Shown here in pieces: positions 1 to 10,216 of a DNA stretch of 64,000 nt (the first letter of the stretch is position 1; each line of letters starts with the position of its first letter). The translations under genes were made by a program, and so were the position numbers. Source of the DNA: Lelliottia nimipressuralis (GTDB taxonomy: Bacteria; Pseudomonadota; Gammaproteobacteria; Enterobacterales; Enterobacteriaceae); assembly GCF_004115925.1 (NCBI RefSeq), contig NZ_SDDX01000001.1, positions 124,001-188,000 on the forward strand, in the 5' to 3' direction. Below the pieces are notes generated by a model. That model made no database searches and was not told the DNA's origin. It worked only from the letters and a program-made list of their open reading frames with translations.

Positions 1-31
1 GCGCGATCGCGCCAATATTTACGGAAACTGA
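1..31 (+). CDS. ihfB: IHF beta subunit, 3' end only
   Basis: Only the last nine codons and a TGA stop are in the window. The frame from base 2 reads RDRANIYGN, which matches the C-terminus of the integration host factor beta subunit (RDRANIYG in E. coli) with one extra Asn. IHF is a DNA-bending heterodimer. The position just before ycaI is the usual one. The call rests on this short tail plus synteny. Confidence 0.8.
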   Translation, partial: RDRANIYGN

Positions 32-65
32 GTTTTAGCCTTCGGGCGAACTGGGTTTTTCAAAA

Positions 66-89
66 GAAAGCACCTTCGGGTGCTTTTTT
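66..89 (+). terminator. Rho-independent terminator of ihfB
   Basis: A stem AAGCACC/GGTGCTT closes on a stable TTCG tetraloop and is followed by a run of T. It lies 35 bases after the ihfB stop. Confidence 0.9.
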
Positions 90-245
90 CTTATCTATTT
101 TTAAATATCTGAAGCAGCGCTGCAACTCAGCATGGCTGTTTCTGCAACCCGAAAGATTCTCTTCGGCAATGGCTGCAACCGCGTATTTTCATGCCTGACT
201 CGCCCAACGCCATACAGCAAACTGTCCCTAAACAGGGAGGTGTGT

Positions 246-2510
246 GTGGGTATTCCAGTCATCAGTGCATGTTTAATTTCAGCTATCGTGCCATTACTTT
301 GGCTGCCTTCGCTCCCCGGTTTGCCAGTCGTCTGGGTGTGCATTGCAGTTGGCATCCTGCTGGCACTGCAACGTCTGGTTTATCTGCGGTATGCGGGGCT
401 ATGGCTGATATTTTTTGCCTGGGGAGTCTTAGCGGCGCTGGAGTGCGTATGGCCGATGCAAAACCTGACGGCCGGGCCACAGCAGGCAGAAATCGTCATC
501 ACAGGTACAGATGGCGCCACCACCCATCAGGCCAGGATTGTCAGCCTTGGCGGCAAGCCCTGGTTTTCGACGACAGGTGTCACGCTCTACGGAAATTACT
601 TGCCGCAGGCGGTCTGTGCAGGGCAACGCTGGGCGGTGACGCTGCATCTTCGCGCGGTGCATGGTGAGCTTAACGAAGGCGGTTTTGATTCGCAGCGCTA
701 TGCGCTTGCTTCGCATCAGCCTCTGACCGGTCGCTTCACTCATGCCGAGGCGATTGATACCACGTGCAGCCTGCGCTCCCGCTATCTCACATCTCTTACC
801 TCAACGCTCACATCTTATACATGGGGTTCTGTCATTCTTGGGTTGGGAATGGGGGAGCGTCTGGCAGTCTCACAAGACGTGAAAAAATTGATGCGTGAGA
901 CCGGGACTTTGCACCTGATGGCGATCTCGGGTTTGCACATTGCGCTTGCGGCATCAATTGTCTGGCTCATCGTTCGTGGACTTCAATTTTTACTCCCATG
1001 CCACTGGATTAACTGGCGCACACCACTACTTGCTGGAGTCTGCTTCGCGGCGTTTTACGCCTGGCTTACAGGAATGCAGCCGCCAGCCTTACGGACTGTC
1101 GTCTCTCTTACCGTGATGGCATTGCTGCGTCTGAGTGGACGGCAATGGTCACCGTGGCAGGTCTGGTTATGTTGTGTCGCGGCGATCCTGTTTATCGATC
1201 CATTGGCCGTACTTTCACAAAGCCTGGCACTCTCCGCCTTTGCCGTTGCGACCCTTATTTTCTGGTATCAGTGGCTGCCCCTGCCAAAATGGCAACTTCC
1301 GCGGTGGTTAAAACCTCTGCCAGCACTGTTGGATTTGCAACTTGGGATGCTGTTTTTACTACTGCCGCTACAGGTCAGCATTTTTCATGGCATGAGTCTT
1401 TCTTCTGTAATCGCGAATCTCTTTGCCGTGCCGCTGGTTACATTCATATCCGTCCCCTTGATCCTGGCCGGAATGTTGCTGCATCTTTGTGCGTTGAATG
1501 TATTGGAAATCAAGGTCTGGTTTCTGGCTGATAAATCGCTGGATCTGCTTTTTGGATTGCTAAAAAAATTACCGGACGGCTGGATTGATATTGATGAGCG
1601 CTGGCTCGCCGTCACCTGCCTCCCGTGGATTACCGTGATGGCATGGCGTTTACGTGCCTGGCGGTCAGTCCCCGCAGTCTGTCTTGCATTAAGCGTATTG
1701 CTGACGTTTCCCTTGTGGCGCTCTCAGAAAACCGAGGGCTGGACGGTGCATATGCTGGATATCGGTCAGGGACTGGCCATGGTAGTTGAGCGACAGGGAA
1801 GGGCGATTTTGTATGATACCGGCTTAGCCTGGCCGGGGGGCGACAGTGCACAACAGCAAATTATCCCCTGGCTGCGCTGGCACCATCTGACGCCAGAAGG
1901 GGTGATTCTCAGTCATGAACACATGGACCATATTGGCGGATTACACTCTCTGCAAAAAGCATGGCCGTCAATATGGATAAGAAGTCCGCTCGACTGGGGC
2001 GGACATCAGCCCTGTTTTCGTGGCGAGCAATGGCAGTGGCAGGGCCTGACCTTTACAGCGCATTGGCCGCCGAAAGGGTATCAGGTGCAGGGAAATAACC
2101 GCTCGTGCGTAGTGAAAATTGACGACGGTGAGCACAGCGTATTACTCACCGGCGACATTGAGGCAAAAGCCGAGCAACTGATGTTAAGTCATCGTTGGCA
2201 ATATCTAACGTCTACACTTATCCAGGTGCCGCACCATGGGAGTAATACCTCGTCATCGCAGACGCTCATTCAGCGCGTGGAAGGGAAGGTCGCTTTGGCC
2301 TCTGCGGCACGTTACAACGCATGGCATTTTCCGTCAGCAAAAGTCGTTCGACGCTACAAAAAGGAGGGCTATTCTTGGCTCGATACACCGCAATCTGGGC
2401 AAATATCGGTACGTTTTTCGCCACATGGCTGGCAAATCCGACGCTTACGAGATCAACTTTTACCTCGTTGGTATCATCAGTGGTTTGGCGCGCCCGTCGA
2501 TAACGGGTAG
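246..2510 (+). CDS. ycaI: ComEC/Rec2-family inner-membrane protein YcaI
   Basis: A 754-residue ComEC/Rec2-type protein, the family that forms the inner-membrane channel for DNA uptake. The N-terminal part holds several hydrophobic segments and the competence-domain signature HLMAISGLHIA. The C-terminal third is a metallo-beta-lactamase-like domain with LSHEHMDHIGG and a later VPHHGSNTS. The start is taken as GTG at 246: the SD AGGGAGG lies five bases upstream and this gives exactly the E. coli length (754). An ATG at 132 in the same frame would add 38 residues without support. It precedes msbA by 36 bases. A role in natural transformation is known for relatives and inferred here. Confidence 0.9.
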   Translation: MGIPVISACLISAIVPLLWLPSLPGLPVVWVCIAVGILLALQRLVYLRYAGLWLIFFAWGVLAALECVWPMQNLTAGPQQAEIVITGTDGATTHQARIVSLGGKPWFSTTGVTLYGNYLPQAVCAGQRWAVTLHLRAVHGELNEGGFDSQRYALASHQPLTGRFTHAEAIDTTCSLRSRYLTSLTSTLTSYTWGSVILGLGMGERLAVSQDVKKLMRETGTLHLMAISGLHIALAASIVWLIVRGLQFLLPCHWINWRTPLLAGVCFAAFYAWLTGMQPPALRTVVSLTVMALLRLSGRQWSPWQVWLCCVAAILFIDPLAVLSQSLALSAFAVATLIFWYQWLPLPKWQLPRWLKPLPALLDLQLGMLFLLLPLQVSIFHGMSLSSVIANLFAVPLVTFISVPLILAGMLLHLCALNVLEIKVWFLADKSLDLLFGLLKKLPDGWIDIDERWLAVTCLPWITVMAWRLRAWRSVPAVCLALSVLLTFPLWRSQKTEGWTVHMLDIGQGLAMVVERQGRAILYDTGLAWPGGDSAQQQIIPWLRWHHLTPEGVILSHEHMDHIGGLHSLQKAWPSIWIRSPLDWGGHQPCFRGEQWQWQGLTFTAHWPPKGYQVQGNNRSCVVKIDDGEHSVLLTGDIEAKAEQLMLSHRWQYLTSTLIQVPHHGSNTSSSQTLIQRVEGKVALASAARYNAWHFPSAKVVRRYKKEGYSWLDTPQSGQISVRFSPHGWQIRRLRDQLLPRWYHQWFGAPVDNG

Positions 2511-2546
2511 AATATGCGGCTATTTCAACAAATGCTGGTTTTTTGA

Positions 2547-4295
2547 ATGCATAACGACAAAGATCTCTCCACGTGGCAGACCTTCCGCCGACTATGGCCG
2601 ATGATTGCACCCTTCAAAACAGGTCTGATCGTGGCGGGTGTCGCGTTAATCCTCAACGCAGCAAGTGATACCTTCATGCTATCGCTCCTCAAACCGTTAC
2701 TGGACGACGGTTTTGGTAAAACGGATCGCTCAGTGTTGCTATGGATGCCTCTGGTGGTTATCGGACTGATGATCTTACGCGGCGTCACCAGCTATATCTC
2801 CAGCTACTGTATTTCCTGGGTATCGGGAAAAGTGGTCATGACCATGCGCCGTCGACTGTTCAGCCATATGATGGGCATGCCGGTCTCCTTCTTTGACAAA
2901 CAGTCCACCGGGACCTTGCTGTCGCGCATCACCTACGATTCTGAGCAGGTTGCGTCGTCATCGTCCAGCGCACTGATTACCGTAGTGCGTGAAGGCGCAT
3001 CGATCATCGGCCTGTTTATCATGATGTTCTACTACAGCTGGCAGCTGTCGATCATTCTCATCGTGCTGGCGCCAATTGTCTCGATCGCTATCCGCGTCGT
3101 CTCCAAGCGTTTCCGCAACATCAGTAAAAACATGCAGAACACCATGGGGCAGGTGACCACCAGCGCAGAGCAGATGCTGAAAGGCCACAAAGAAGTGCTT
3201 ATTTTTGGCGGTCAAAATGTCGAGACCAAGCGCTTTGATAAGGTCAGCAACAAAATGCGTCTGCAAGGGATGAAAATGGTTTCGGCCTCTTCCATCTCCG
3301 ATCCGATCATTCAGCTGATTGCCTCTCTGGCGCTGGCATTTGTACTGTATGCCGCGAGCTTCCCAAGCGTCATGGAGACCTTAACCGCTGGTACCATCAC
3401 CGTGGTCTTCTCGTCGATGATTGCACTGATGCGTCCGCTGAAATCCCTGACGAACGTCAACGCCCAGTTCCAGCGCGGTATGGCCGCCTGCCAGACGCTG
3501 TTTAGCATTCTGGATACGGAACAGGAAAAAGACGAAGGCAAACGCGTGATCGATCGCGCCAACGGTGACGTTGAATTCCGTAATGTGACCTTTACTTACC
3601 CAGGCCGCGAAACGCCTGCGCTGCGTAATATCAACCTGAACATTCCGGCTGGTAAAACGGTTGCGCTGGTGGGCCGCTCTGGTTCAGGTAAATCGACCAT
3701 TGCCAGCCTGATGACCCGTTTCTACGACATCGACGAAGGCGAAATTCTCCTCGATGGTCACGATCTGCGGGAATATACTCTGCAGTCACTGCGTAATCAG
3801 GTCGCGCTCGTCTCGCAGAACGTTCATCTGTTCAACGATACGGTCGCCAACAACATTGCTTACGCCCGTACCGAAGAGTACAGCCGTGAAGCCATCGAAA
3901 ACGCCGCGCGTATGGCCTACGCGATGGACTTCATCAATAAGATGGATAACGGTCTTGATACCGTAATCGGCGAAAACGGCGTGCTGCTTTCCGGTGGCCA
4001 GCGCCAGCGTATTGCGATTGCCCGTGCGCTGCTGCGTGACAGCCCGATTCTTATCCTCGACGAAGCCACTTCTGCACTCGATACCGAGTCTGAACGCGCC
4101 ATTCAGTCGGCACTGGATGAACTGCAGAAAAACCGTACCTCGCTGGTGATTGCGCACCGTCTGTCGACTATCGAGCAGGCGGATGAAATCGTGGTTGTGG
4201 AAGACGGTGTGATCGTTGAACGCGGAAGTCATGCGGATCTCCTTGAGCATCGCGGCGTTTACGCTCAGCTTCATAAAATGCAGTTTGGCGCATGA
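2547..4295 (+). CDS. msbA: Lipid A-core flippase MsbA (ABC exporter)
   Basis: MsbA flips core-lipid A from the inner to the outer leaflet of the inner membrane using ATP. The 582 residues equal the E. coli length and align without gaps. An N-terminal six-helix exporter domain (about 1-320) precedes a nucleotide-binding domain with Walker [10 protein letters not shown] near 376, signature LSGGQRQR near 481, Walker B ILILDEAT near 501 and an H-loop in VIAHRLST near 537. It works as a homodimer. The stop overlaps the lpxK start by four bases (ATGA), so the two essential lipopolysaccharide genes are translationally coupled. Confidence 0.98.
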   Translation: MHNDKDLSTWQTFRRLWPMIAPFKTGLIVAGVALILNAASDTFMLSLLKPLLDDGFGKTDRSVLLWMPLVVIGLMILRGVTSYISSYCISWVSGKVVMTMRRRLFSHMMGMPVSFFDKQSTGTLLSRITYDSEQVASSSSSALITVVREGASIIGLFIMMFYYSWQLSIILIVLAPIVSIAIRVVSKRFRNISKNMQNTMGQVTTSAEQMLKGHKEVLIFGGQNVETKRFDKVSNKMRLQGMKMVSASSISDPIIQLIASLALAFVLYAASFPSVMETLTAGTITVVFSSMIALMRPLKSLTNVNAQFQRGMAACQTLFSILDTEQEKDEGKRVIDRANGDVEFRNVTFTYPGRETPALRNINLNIPAGKTVALVGRSGSGKSTIASLMTRFYDIDEGEILLDGHDLREYTLQSLRNQVALVSQNVHLFNDTVANNIAYARTEEYSREAIENAARMAYAMDFINKMDNGLDTVIGENGVLLSGGQRQRIAIARALLRDSPILILDEATSALDTESERAIQSALDELQKNRTSLVIAHRLSTIEQADEIVVVEDGVIVERGSHADLLEHRGVYAQLHKMQFGA

Positions 4296-5269
4296 TTGCA
4301 CGCATCTGGTCCGGGGAATCACCTCTCTGGCTACTGCTGTTGCCGCTCTCCTGGCTATACGGCCTGGTGAGCGGCATCATCCGTTTGTGCTATCGCCTGG
4401 GGCTGAAAAAAGCCTGGCGAGCACCGGTGCCGGTTGTGGTCGTCGGGAATCTTACCGCCGGCGGCAACGGTAAAACGCCCGTTGTGATCTGGCTGGTGGA
4501 ACAGCTGACAAAACGGGGTGTGCGTGTCGGCGTGGTCTCACGGGGTTACGGTGGAAAAGCCGAGCAGTATCCACTGCTCCTGACCTCTCAGACCACCACG
4601 GCACAGGCCGGAGACGAACCGGTATTGATCTTTCAGCGTACCGGCGCGCCTGTCGCTATCTCTCCTAATCGCAGCGAAGCCGTTCAGGCATTGCTGGCCG
4701 AACATCCGCTGCAAATTATCATCACCGACGACGGCTTACAGCATTACGCCCTTGCGCGAGACAAAGAGATCGTGGTGATTGACGGTGAGCGTCGTTTCGG
4801 CAACGGCTGGTGGTTACCTGCCGGGCCAATGCGCGAACGTGCGTCTCGTCTGCGCTCCGTCGATGCCGTTATTGTGAATGGCGGCGAAGCACGGGCTGGC
4901 GAAATCCCGATGGCCTTAAAGCCCGGACAGGCGGTTAATCTGCTGACCGGTGAACAGCGGGACATAACCGCGTTGCCTTGTCTGGTCGCCATGGCCGGTA
5001 TCGGTCATCCTCCGCGTTTTTTTGCCACCCTGGAAAGCGGCGGAGCAAAGCTTGAAAATCGAATTCCTCTCGCCGACCATCAGGCGCTGACGCTGGAGAG
5101 CGTTGAACCTCTGGCGACTTCTCACCAGAATCTGATCATGACCGAAAAAGACGCCGTTAAATGCCGCGCCTTTGCCAAAGCCAACTGGTGGTATCTGCCC
5201 GTTGATGCACAGCTCAGCGGCGAACAGCCAGAACGCCTGCTCCAGGAACTGATAGCGCTGGTGCGCTAA
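4292..5269 (+). CDS. lpxK: Tetraacyldisaccharide 4'-kinase LpxK
   Basis: LpxK phosphorylates the 4' position of the lipid A disaccharide precursor, a late Raetz-pathway step at the inner membrane. At 325 residues it is close to the E. coli protein (328). An N-terminal hydrophobic helix (about 10-30) is followed by the P-loop [10 protein letters not shown] at 53-62, with Lys61 as the ATP-binding lysine. The motif [10 protein letters not shown] is also present. It is coupled to msbA by a four-base overlap. Confidence 0.97.
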   Translation: MIARIWSGESPLWLLLLPLSWLYGLVSGIIRLCYRLGLKKAWRAPVPVVVVGNLTAGGNGKTPVVIWLVEQLTKRGVRVGVVSRGYGGKAEQYPLLLTSQTTTAQAGDEPVLIFQRTGAPVAISPNRSEAVQALLAEHPLQIIITDDGLQHYALARDKEIVVIDGERRFGNGWWLPAGPMRERASRLRSVDAVIVNGGEARAGEIPMALKPGQAVNLLTGEQRDITALPCLVAMAGIGHPPRFFATLESGGAKLENRIPLADHQALTLESVEPLATSHQNLIMTEKDAVKCRAFAKANWWYLPVDAQLSGEQPERLLQELIALVR

Positions 5270-5312
5270 GTCGAATGCGGTTCTGGTAGCGCGATGACTT
5301 ACAGGAAAACGC

Positions 5313-6542
5313 ATGTCACTACCGCAACTCTCACTTAGCGCCGCCCGCCATTTGCATCTTGCCGCGCAAGGTCTACTGAAAAAGCCCCGCCGTCGCGCAC
5401 AGCCTGCCGATATTCTCTCTGCAATCCAGCGCATGTCCCTGCTGCAAATCGACACCATTAATATTGTTGCCCGCAGTCCCTATCTGGTGCTTTTTAGCCG
5501 CCTTGGGAATTATCCGGCTCAGTGGCTGGATGATGCGCTAAGCCAGGGCGATCTGATGGAATACTGGGCGCATGAAGCCTGTTTTCTGCCGCGTACCGAT
5601 TTCGGGCTGGTGCGCCATCGCATGCTCGCGCCGGAGAACATGGGCTGGAAGTATCGGAAGGAATGGATGCATGAAAATGCCGACGAAATCGACCAGATGA
5701 TTGCGCATATTCAGGACAACGGCCCGGTGCGTTCTGCCGATTTCGAACATCCGCGTAAAGGCACGAGCGGCTGGTGGGAGTGGAAACCGCATAAGCGTCA
5801 TCTGGAGGGGCTGTTTACCTCGGGAAAAGTCATGGTGGTGGAGCGACGTAATTTTCAGCGCGTGTACGATCTTACCCACCGGGTGATGCCGCACTGGGAC
5901 GACGAACGCGATCTGCTGGACCAAACCGCTGCCGAAGCGATCATGCTGGAAAACAGTGCCCGTAGCCTGGGGATTTTTCGGCCACAGTGGCTGGCGGATT
6001 ACTATCGTCTGCGTCAGCCGGCGCTGAAACCGCTGCTTGAACGCTGGCAGGAAAACCAACGCGTTGTGCGCGTCGAGGTCGAAACGCTGGGGGAAATGTG
6101 GCTCCATGCCGATCTCCTCCCACTTCTGCCGCAGGCTCAGGCCGATAAGCTGACCGCGACGCATAGCGCCGTATTGTCGCCGTTCGACCCGGTGGTCTGG
6201 GATCGTAAACGCGCAGAACAGCTGTTTGATTTTATCTATCGCCTCGAATGTTACACGCCCGCGCCGAAACGTCAGTTCGGCTATTTCGTCTTACCGCTGC
6301 TGCATAAGGGGCGGTTGGTCGGACGGATGGACGCGAAAATGCACCGCAAAACAGGCGTGCTGGAAGTCATTGCGTTGTATCTGGAAGCGGGCGTTAAAGT
6401 CAGTGCAACGCTTGAAAAAGGTCTCACGTTGGCACTTAACGAATTCGCCATCTGGCAGCAGGCCCGACAAATCACTCTGGGACAACTGCCGGACGGGTTA
6501 TTTGAGGGCTGTCGGAGTGGCTGGGAAATAGACATAGCCTGA
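5313..6542 (+). CDS. ycaQ: YcaQ/AlkX-type DNA glycosylase
   Basis: Winged-helix (HTH_42) DNA glycosylase. E. coli YcaQ opens interstrand crosslinks and removes bulky N7-alkylated purines. The catalytic Q-hydrophobic-D motif of this subgroup is visible as Q45-I46-D47 in MSLLQIDTINI; the AlkZ subgroup has QxQ instead. The length is 409 residues. It lies 43 bases after lpxK and 45 bases before ycaR, so it could share their transcript, although its function is unrelated to the flanking lipopolysaccharide genes. Confidence 0.92.
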   Translation: MSLPQLSLSAARHLHLAAQGLLKKPRRRAQPADILSAIQRMSLLQIDTINIVARSPYLVLFSRLGNYPAQWLDDALSQGDLMEYWAHEACFLPRTDFGLVRHRMLAPENMGWKYRKEWMHENADEIDQMIAHIQDNGPVRSADFEHPRKGTSGWWEWKPHKRHLEGLFTSGKVMVVERRNFQRVYDLTHRVMPHWDDERDLLDQTAAEAIMLENSARSLGIFRPQWLADYYRLRQPALKPLLERWQENQRVVRVEVETLGEMWLHADLLPLLPQAQADKLTATHSAVLSPFDPVVWDRKRAEQLFDFIYRLECYTPAPKRQFGYFVLPLLHKGRLVGRMDAKMHRKTGVLEVIALYLEAGVKVSATLEKGLTLALNEFAIWQQARQITLGQLPDGLFEGCRSGWEIDIA

Positions 6543-6587
6543 AAAAGGAATGTGGTAAGCTTTAGCGATTACCTATACGGAGGAACT

Positions 6588-7513
<926 letters not shown>

Positions 7514-7521
7514 ATCTCCCG

Positions 7522-7544
7522 CATCCCCCCGTTCTGGGGGGATG
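7522..7544 (+). terminator. Hairpin after kdsB, probable terminator
   Basis: A perfect CATCCCCCC/GGGGGGATG stem with a five-base loop starts ten bases after the kdsB stop. The following bases are only moderately T-rich, so termination may be partial. Confidence 0.6.
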
Positions 7545-7659
7545 TTCTACCGCCTCGTTTTTATCGCATTTTTCTACGTTCAAATTGATCTCATAAGGGT
7601 GACATCTGTCAGCTACACGCTCATTATGAAAGCAGTAGTTTTGATGGGGGTAATCTCAT

Positions 7660-8553
7660 ATGGAACAGTTGCGTGCTGAGCTGAGCCACCTGCTGGGTGA
7701 GAAACTCAGTCGGCTGGAGTGCGTGAGTGAGAAAGCGGACACTTCCCTGTGGTCGCTGTACGACAGTAACGGAAATCCCATGCCGTTAATGGCGAGAAGC
7801 TTTACCTCCCCCGGCGTAGCCAGGCAGTTGGCCTGGAAAATGTCGATGCTGGCACGTAGCGGGACGGTGCGGATGCCGACGGTGTATGGGGTTATGACCC
7901 ACGAAGAACATCCCGGCCCGGATGTGCTGCTGATTGAGCGCCTGCGCGGTGTCCCGGTCGAAGCGCCCGCAAGAACACCGGATCGTTGGGAGCAGCTTAA
8001 AGATCAAATCGTCGAAGGGCTACTGTCCTGGCACCGACAGGACAGCCGTGGGCTGGTCGGGCCGGTAGACAGCACCCAGGAAAACCTTTGGCCACTGTGG
8101 TATCGCCAGCGGGTCGAAGTGCTCTGGGGAACCCTCAACCAGTTCAACAATACCGGCCTGAGCATGCAGGATAAGCGTATTTTATTCCGCACCCGCGAAT
8201 GTTTGCCGACGATGTTTGAGGGCTTTAACGATAACTGCGTGCTGGTTCATGGCAACTTTACCCTGCGCAGCATGCTGAAAGACGCCCGAAGCGATCAGCT
8301 TCTGGCGATGGTGGGGCCGGGGATTATGCTGTGGGCACCGCGCGAATATGAACTGTTCCGCTTAGGCGAAAGCGCGCTGGCAGAGAGCTTAATGTGGCAC
8401 TATCTGCAGCGAGCGCCAGTCTCGGAATCTTTCCTCTGGCGCCGCTGGCTGTATCTGTTGTGGGATGAAGTCGCGCAGCTCGTTAATACCGGGCGTTTTA
8501 ACCGCGCAAACTTCGATATGGCTACAAAATCACTCCTGCCCTGGCTCGCCTGA
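7660..8553 (+). CDS. ycbJ: YcbJ, aminoglycoside-phosphotransferase-fold protein, likely pseudokinase
   Basis: A 297-residue cytoplasmic protein, the same length as E. coli YcbJ, of unknown function. The region LVHGNFTLRSML (H197, N199) sits where aminoglycoside-phosphotransferase kinases carry the catalytic HGD loop, so the catalytic Asp is Asn here. The later VGPGIML replaces the metal-binding (I/L)D(W/F)E motif. A phosphotransferase-like fold without catalysis is inferred. The stop lies inside the 3' end of elyC, a 24-base convergent overlap. Confidence 0.85.
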   Translation: MEQLRAELSHLLGEKLSRLECVSEKADTSLWSLYDSNGNPMPLMARSFTSPGVARQLAWKMSMLARSGTVRMPTVYGVMTHEEHPGPDVLLIERLRGVPVEAPARTPDRWEQLKDQIVEGLLSWHRQDSRGLVGPVDSTQENLWPLWYRQRVEVLWGTLNQFNNTGLSMQDKRILFRTRECLPTMFEGFNDNCVLVHGNFTLRSMLKDARSDQLLAMVGPGIMLWAPREYELFRLGESALAESLMWHYLQRAPVSESFLWRRWLYLLWDEVAQLVNTGRFNRANFDMATKSLLPWLA

Positions 8554-9309
8554 CGAGCCTTTGAGCCACTGCCAGAGTCGTCCGAGGGATTCATACCCGA
8601 CGCGATCGCTGTGCATCAGCCAGACCGGCGACGGGATCACGCGCTCCCAGGGATTGAGCGGCGCGTCGATCGCCAGCTGATTCGCCGGTGCGGGCAGGGG
8701 ATGCAATCCGGCATGTTCAAAGAAAATCATCGCTCGCGGCAGATGCGAGGCGGACGTCACCAGCAGGAAAGGCGCATCGCCGATAGCCTGTTTCACGGCA
8801 GCGGCCTCTTCTTCCGTATCTTTAGGGCTATCGAGGGTAATAATCGCCGAGCGCGGCACGCCGAGCGATTCTGCCACCCGCGCCCCAGCTTCTGCGGTGC
8901 TGACCGGATTCGTTTTAGCGGCGGCACCCGTAAAGATCATTTTCGATCTCGGATTGCTCAGCCACAGACGGATCCCTTCATTGAGGCGCGGCAAACTGTT
9001 GTTAATCAGGTTGGAACTGGGCGCCCATTTATCGTCCCAGGTATAACCGCCGCCCAACACCACGATGTACTCCACTTTCTGATTTCCCTGCCACGTCGGG
9101 TACGTGTTTTCAATGGGGCGCAACAACCTGTCCGCCACCGGTTGCAGGCTTAACAGCAGTAGCGCCAGCCAGCCGGTGGTGATCACGATTTTGCCACTTC
9201 GCTGAAAACGGGTGAACCACACCAGCAGCAGCCCGAGCGCAATGAACATCAGCAGGAGAGGGAGAGGAAGCATCATCCCTCCAATGTATTTCTTTAGGGT
9301 AAAAAGCAT
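8530..9309 (-). CDS. elyC: ElyC, envelope biogenesis factor (DUF218)
   Basis: ElyC (YcbC) is a 259-residue inner-membrane protein with two N-terminal membrane helices (about 12-32 and 42-58) and a DUF218 domain containing VEYIVVLGGGYTWDDKW and LLVTSASHLPRA. In E. coli it supports peptidoglycan synthesis at low temperature through undecaprenyl-phosphate lipid carrier use. It is read toward ycbJ, and the two genes share their last 24 bases. It is divergent from cmoM, with 124 bases between the starts. Confidence 0.93.
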   Translation of the reverse strand: MLFTLKKYIGGMMLPLPLLLMFIALGLLLVWFTRFQRSGKIVITTGWLALLLLSLQPVADRLLRPIENTYPTWQGNQKVEYIVVLGGGYTWDDKWAPSSNLINNSLPRLNEGIRLWLSNPRSKMIFTGAAAKTNPVSTAEAGARVAESLGVPRSAIITLDSPKDTEEEAAAVKQAIGDAPFLLVTSASHLPRAMIFFEHAGLHPLPAPANQLAIDAPLNPWERVIPSPVWLMHSDRVGYESLGRLWQWLKGSSGEPGQE

Positions 9310-9433
9310 CCTTTTTGGTTCCTTTTTTAACCATACAGCAGGTGATTACACGCGATATTACACCAGAGAGGTTCATTCTCCGCGCGGGTGTGACAAAATA
9401 GCGGTTTTGCTGCTAGCGGATGGAACTCTCCCA

Positions 9434-10213
9434 ATGCGGGATCGCAATTTTGATGACATCGCGGAAAAGTTTTCGCGGAACATTTACGGCACTACCAAGG
9501 GGCAGTTACGTCAGACGATCCTCTGGCAGGATCTGGACAACGTGCTGGCCACCTTTGGTGACCGAAAGTTGCGGGTACTGGATGCGGGCGGCGGTGAAGG
9601 TCAGACGGCCATTTTAATGGCGCAGCGCGGCCATCACGTCACGCTTTGCGATCTTTCTGCTGAAATGGTGGCGCGTGCGAAACGCGCGGCAGAAGAGAAA
9701 GGTGTGAGCGACAACATGCATTTTATACATTGCGCCGCTCAGGACATTGCGCAGCATTTGGAAACTCAGGTTGATCTGATATTGTTTCATGCTGTGCTGG
9801 AATGGGTCGCCGAACCTCAGGAAATGTTAAAAACTCTGTGGTCTGTGCTCACCCCCAGCGGCGCGTTGTCGCTGATGTTCTACAATGCTAACGGCCTGCT
9901 GATGCGTAACGTGCTGGTGGGCAATTTCGGCTATGTGCAACAGGGCATGTATAAAAAGAAACGGCGCACGCTTTCGCCGGATTTTCCACGCGATCCGCAG
10001 CAGGTCTATGGCTGGCTGGAAGAGATGGGGTGGGAGATCACCGGGAAAACGGGCGTCAGGGTTTTTCATGATTATCTGCGCGATAAACAAAAACAGCATG
10101 ACTGTCTTGACGCTTTAACAGAAATAGAAACGCGGTATTGCCGTCAGGAACCCTTTATCAGTCTTGGGCGATATATTCACGTCATCGCGCGCAAGCCGCA
10201 GAAGCAAGGATAA
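9434..10213 (+). CDS. cmoM: tRNA 5-carboxymethoxyuridine methyltransferase CmoM (SmtA)
   Basis: An S-adenosylmethionine-dependent class I methyltransferase that makes the methyl ester of cmo5U at the tRNA wobble base. The SAM motif LRVLDAGGGEGQTA lies near residues 45-58. The start at 9434 (MRDRNFDDIAEKF) aligns with the E. coli start and gives 259 residues; the same frame is open far upstream, into the elyC promoter, without family similarity. It ends three bases before mukF, the usual first gene of the muk operon. Confidence 0.95.
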   Translation: MRDRNFDDIAEKFSRNIYGTTKGQLRQTILWQDLDNVLATFGDRKLRVLDAGGGEGQTAILMAQRGHHVTLCDLSAEMVARAKRAAEEKGVSDNMHFIHCAAQDIAQHLETQVDLILFHAVLEWVAEPQEMLKTLWSVLTPSGALSLMFYNANGLLMRNVLVGNFGYVQQGMYKKKRRTLSPDFPRDPQQVYGWLEEMGWEITGKTGVRVFHDYLRDKQKQHDCLDALTEIETRYCRQEPFISLGRYIHVIARKPQKQG

Positions 10214-10216
10214 TTT

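Noticed and set aside
132-245. Upstream in-frame extension of ycaI from ATG 132
   Set aside because: No ribosome-binding site, no similarity to the E. coli protein, and a strong SD stands directly before GTG 246, which gives the exact family length.
9212-9433. 74-residue upstream extension of cmoM
   Set aside because: It runs through the elyC start region on the opposite strand; the family start MRDRNFDDIAEKF at 9434 fits the known protein length.
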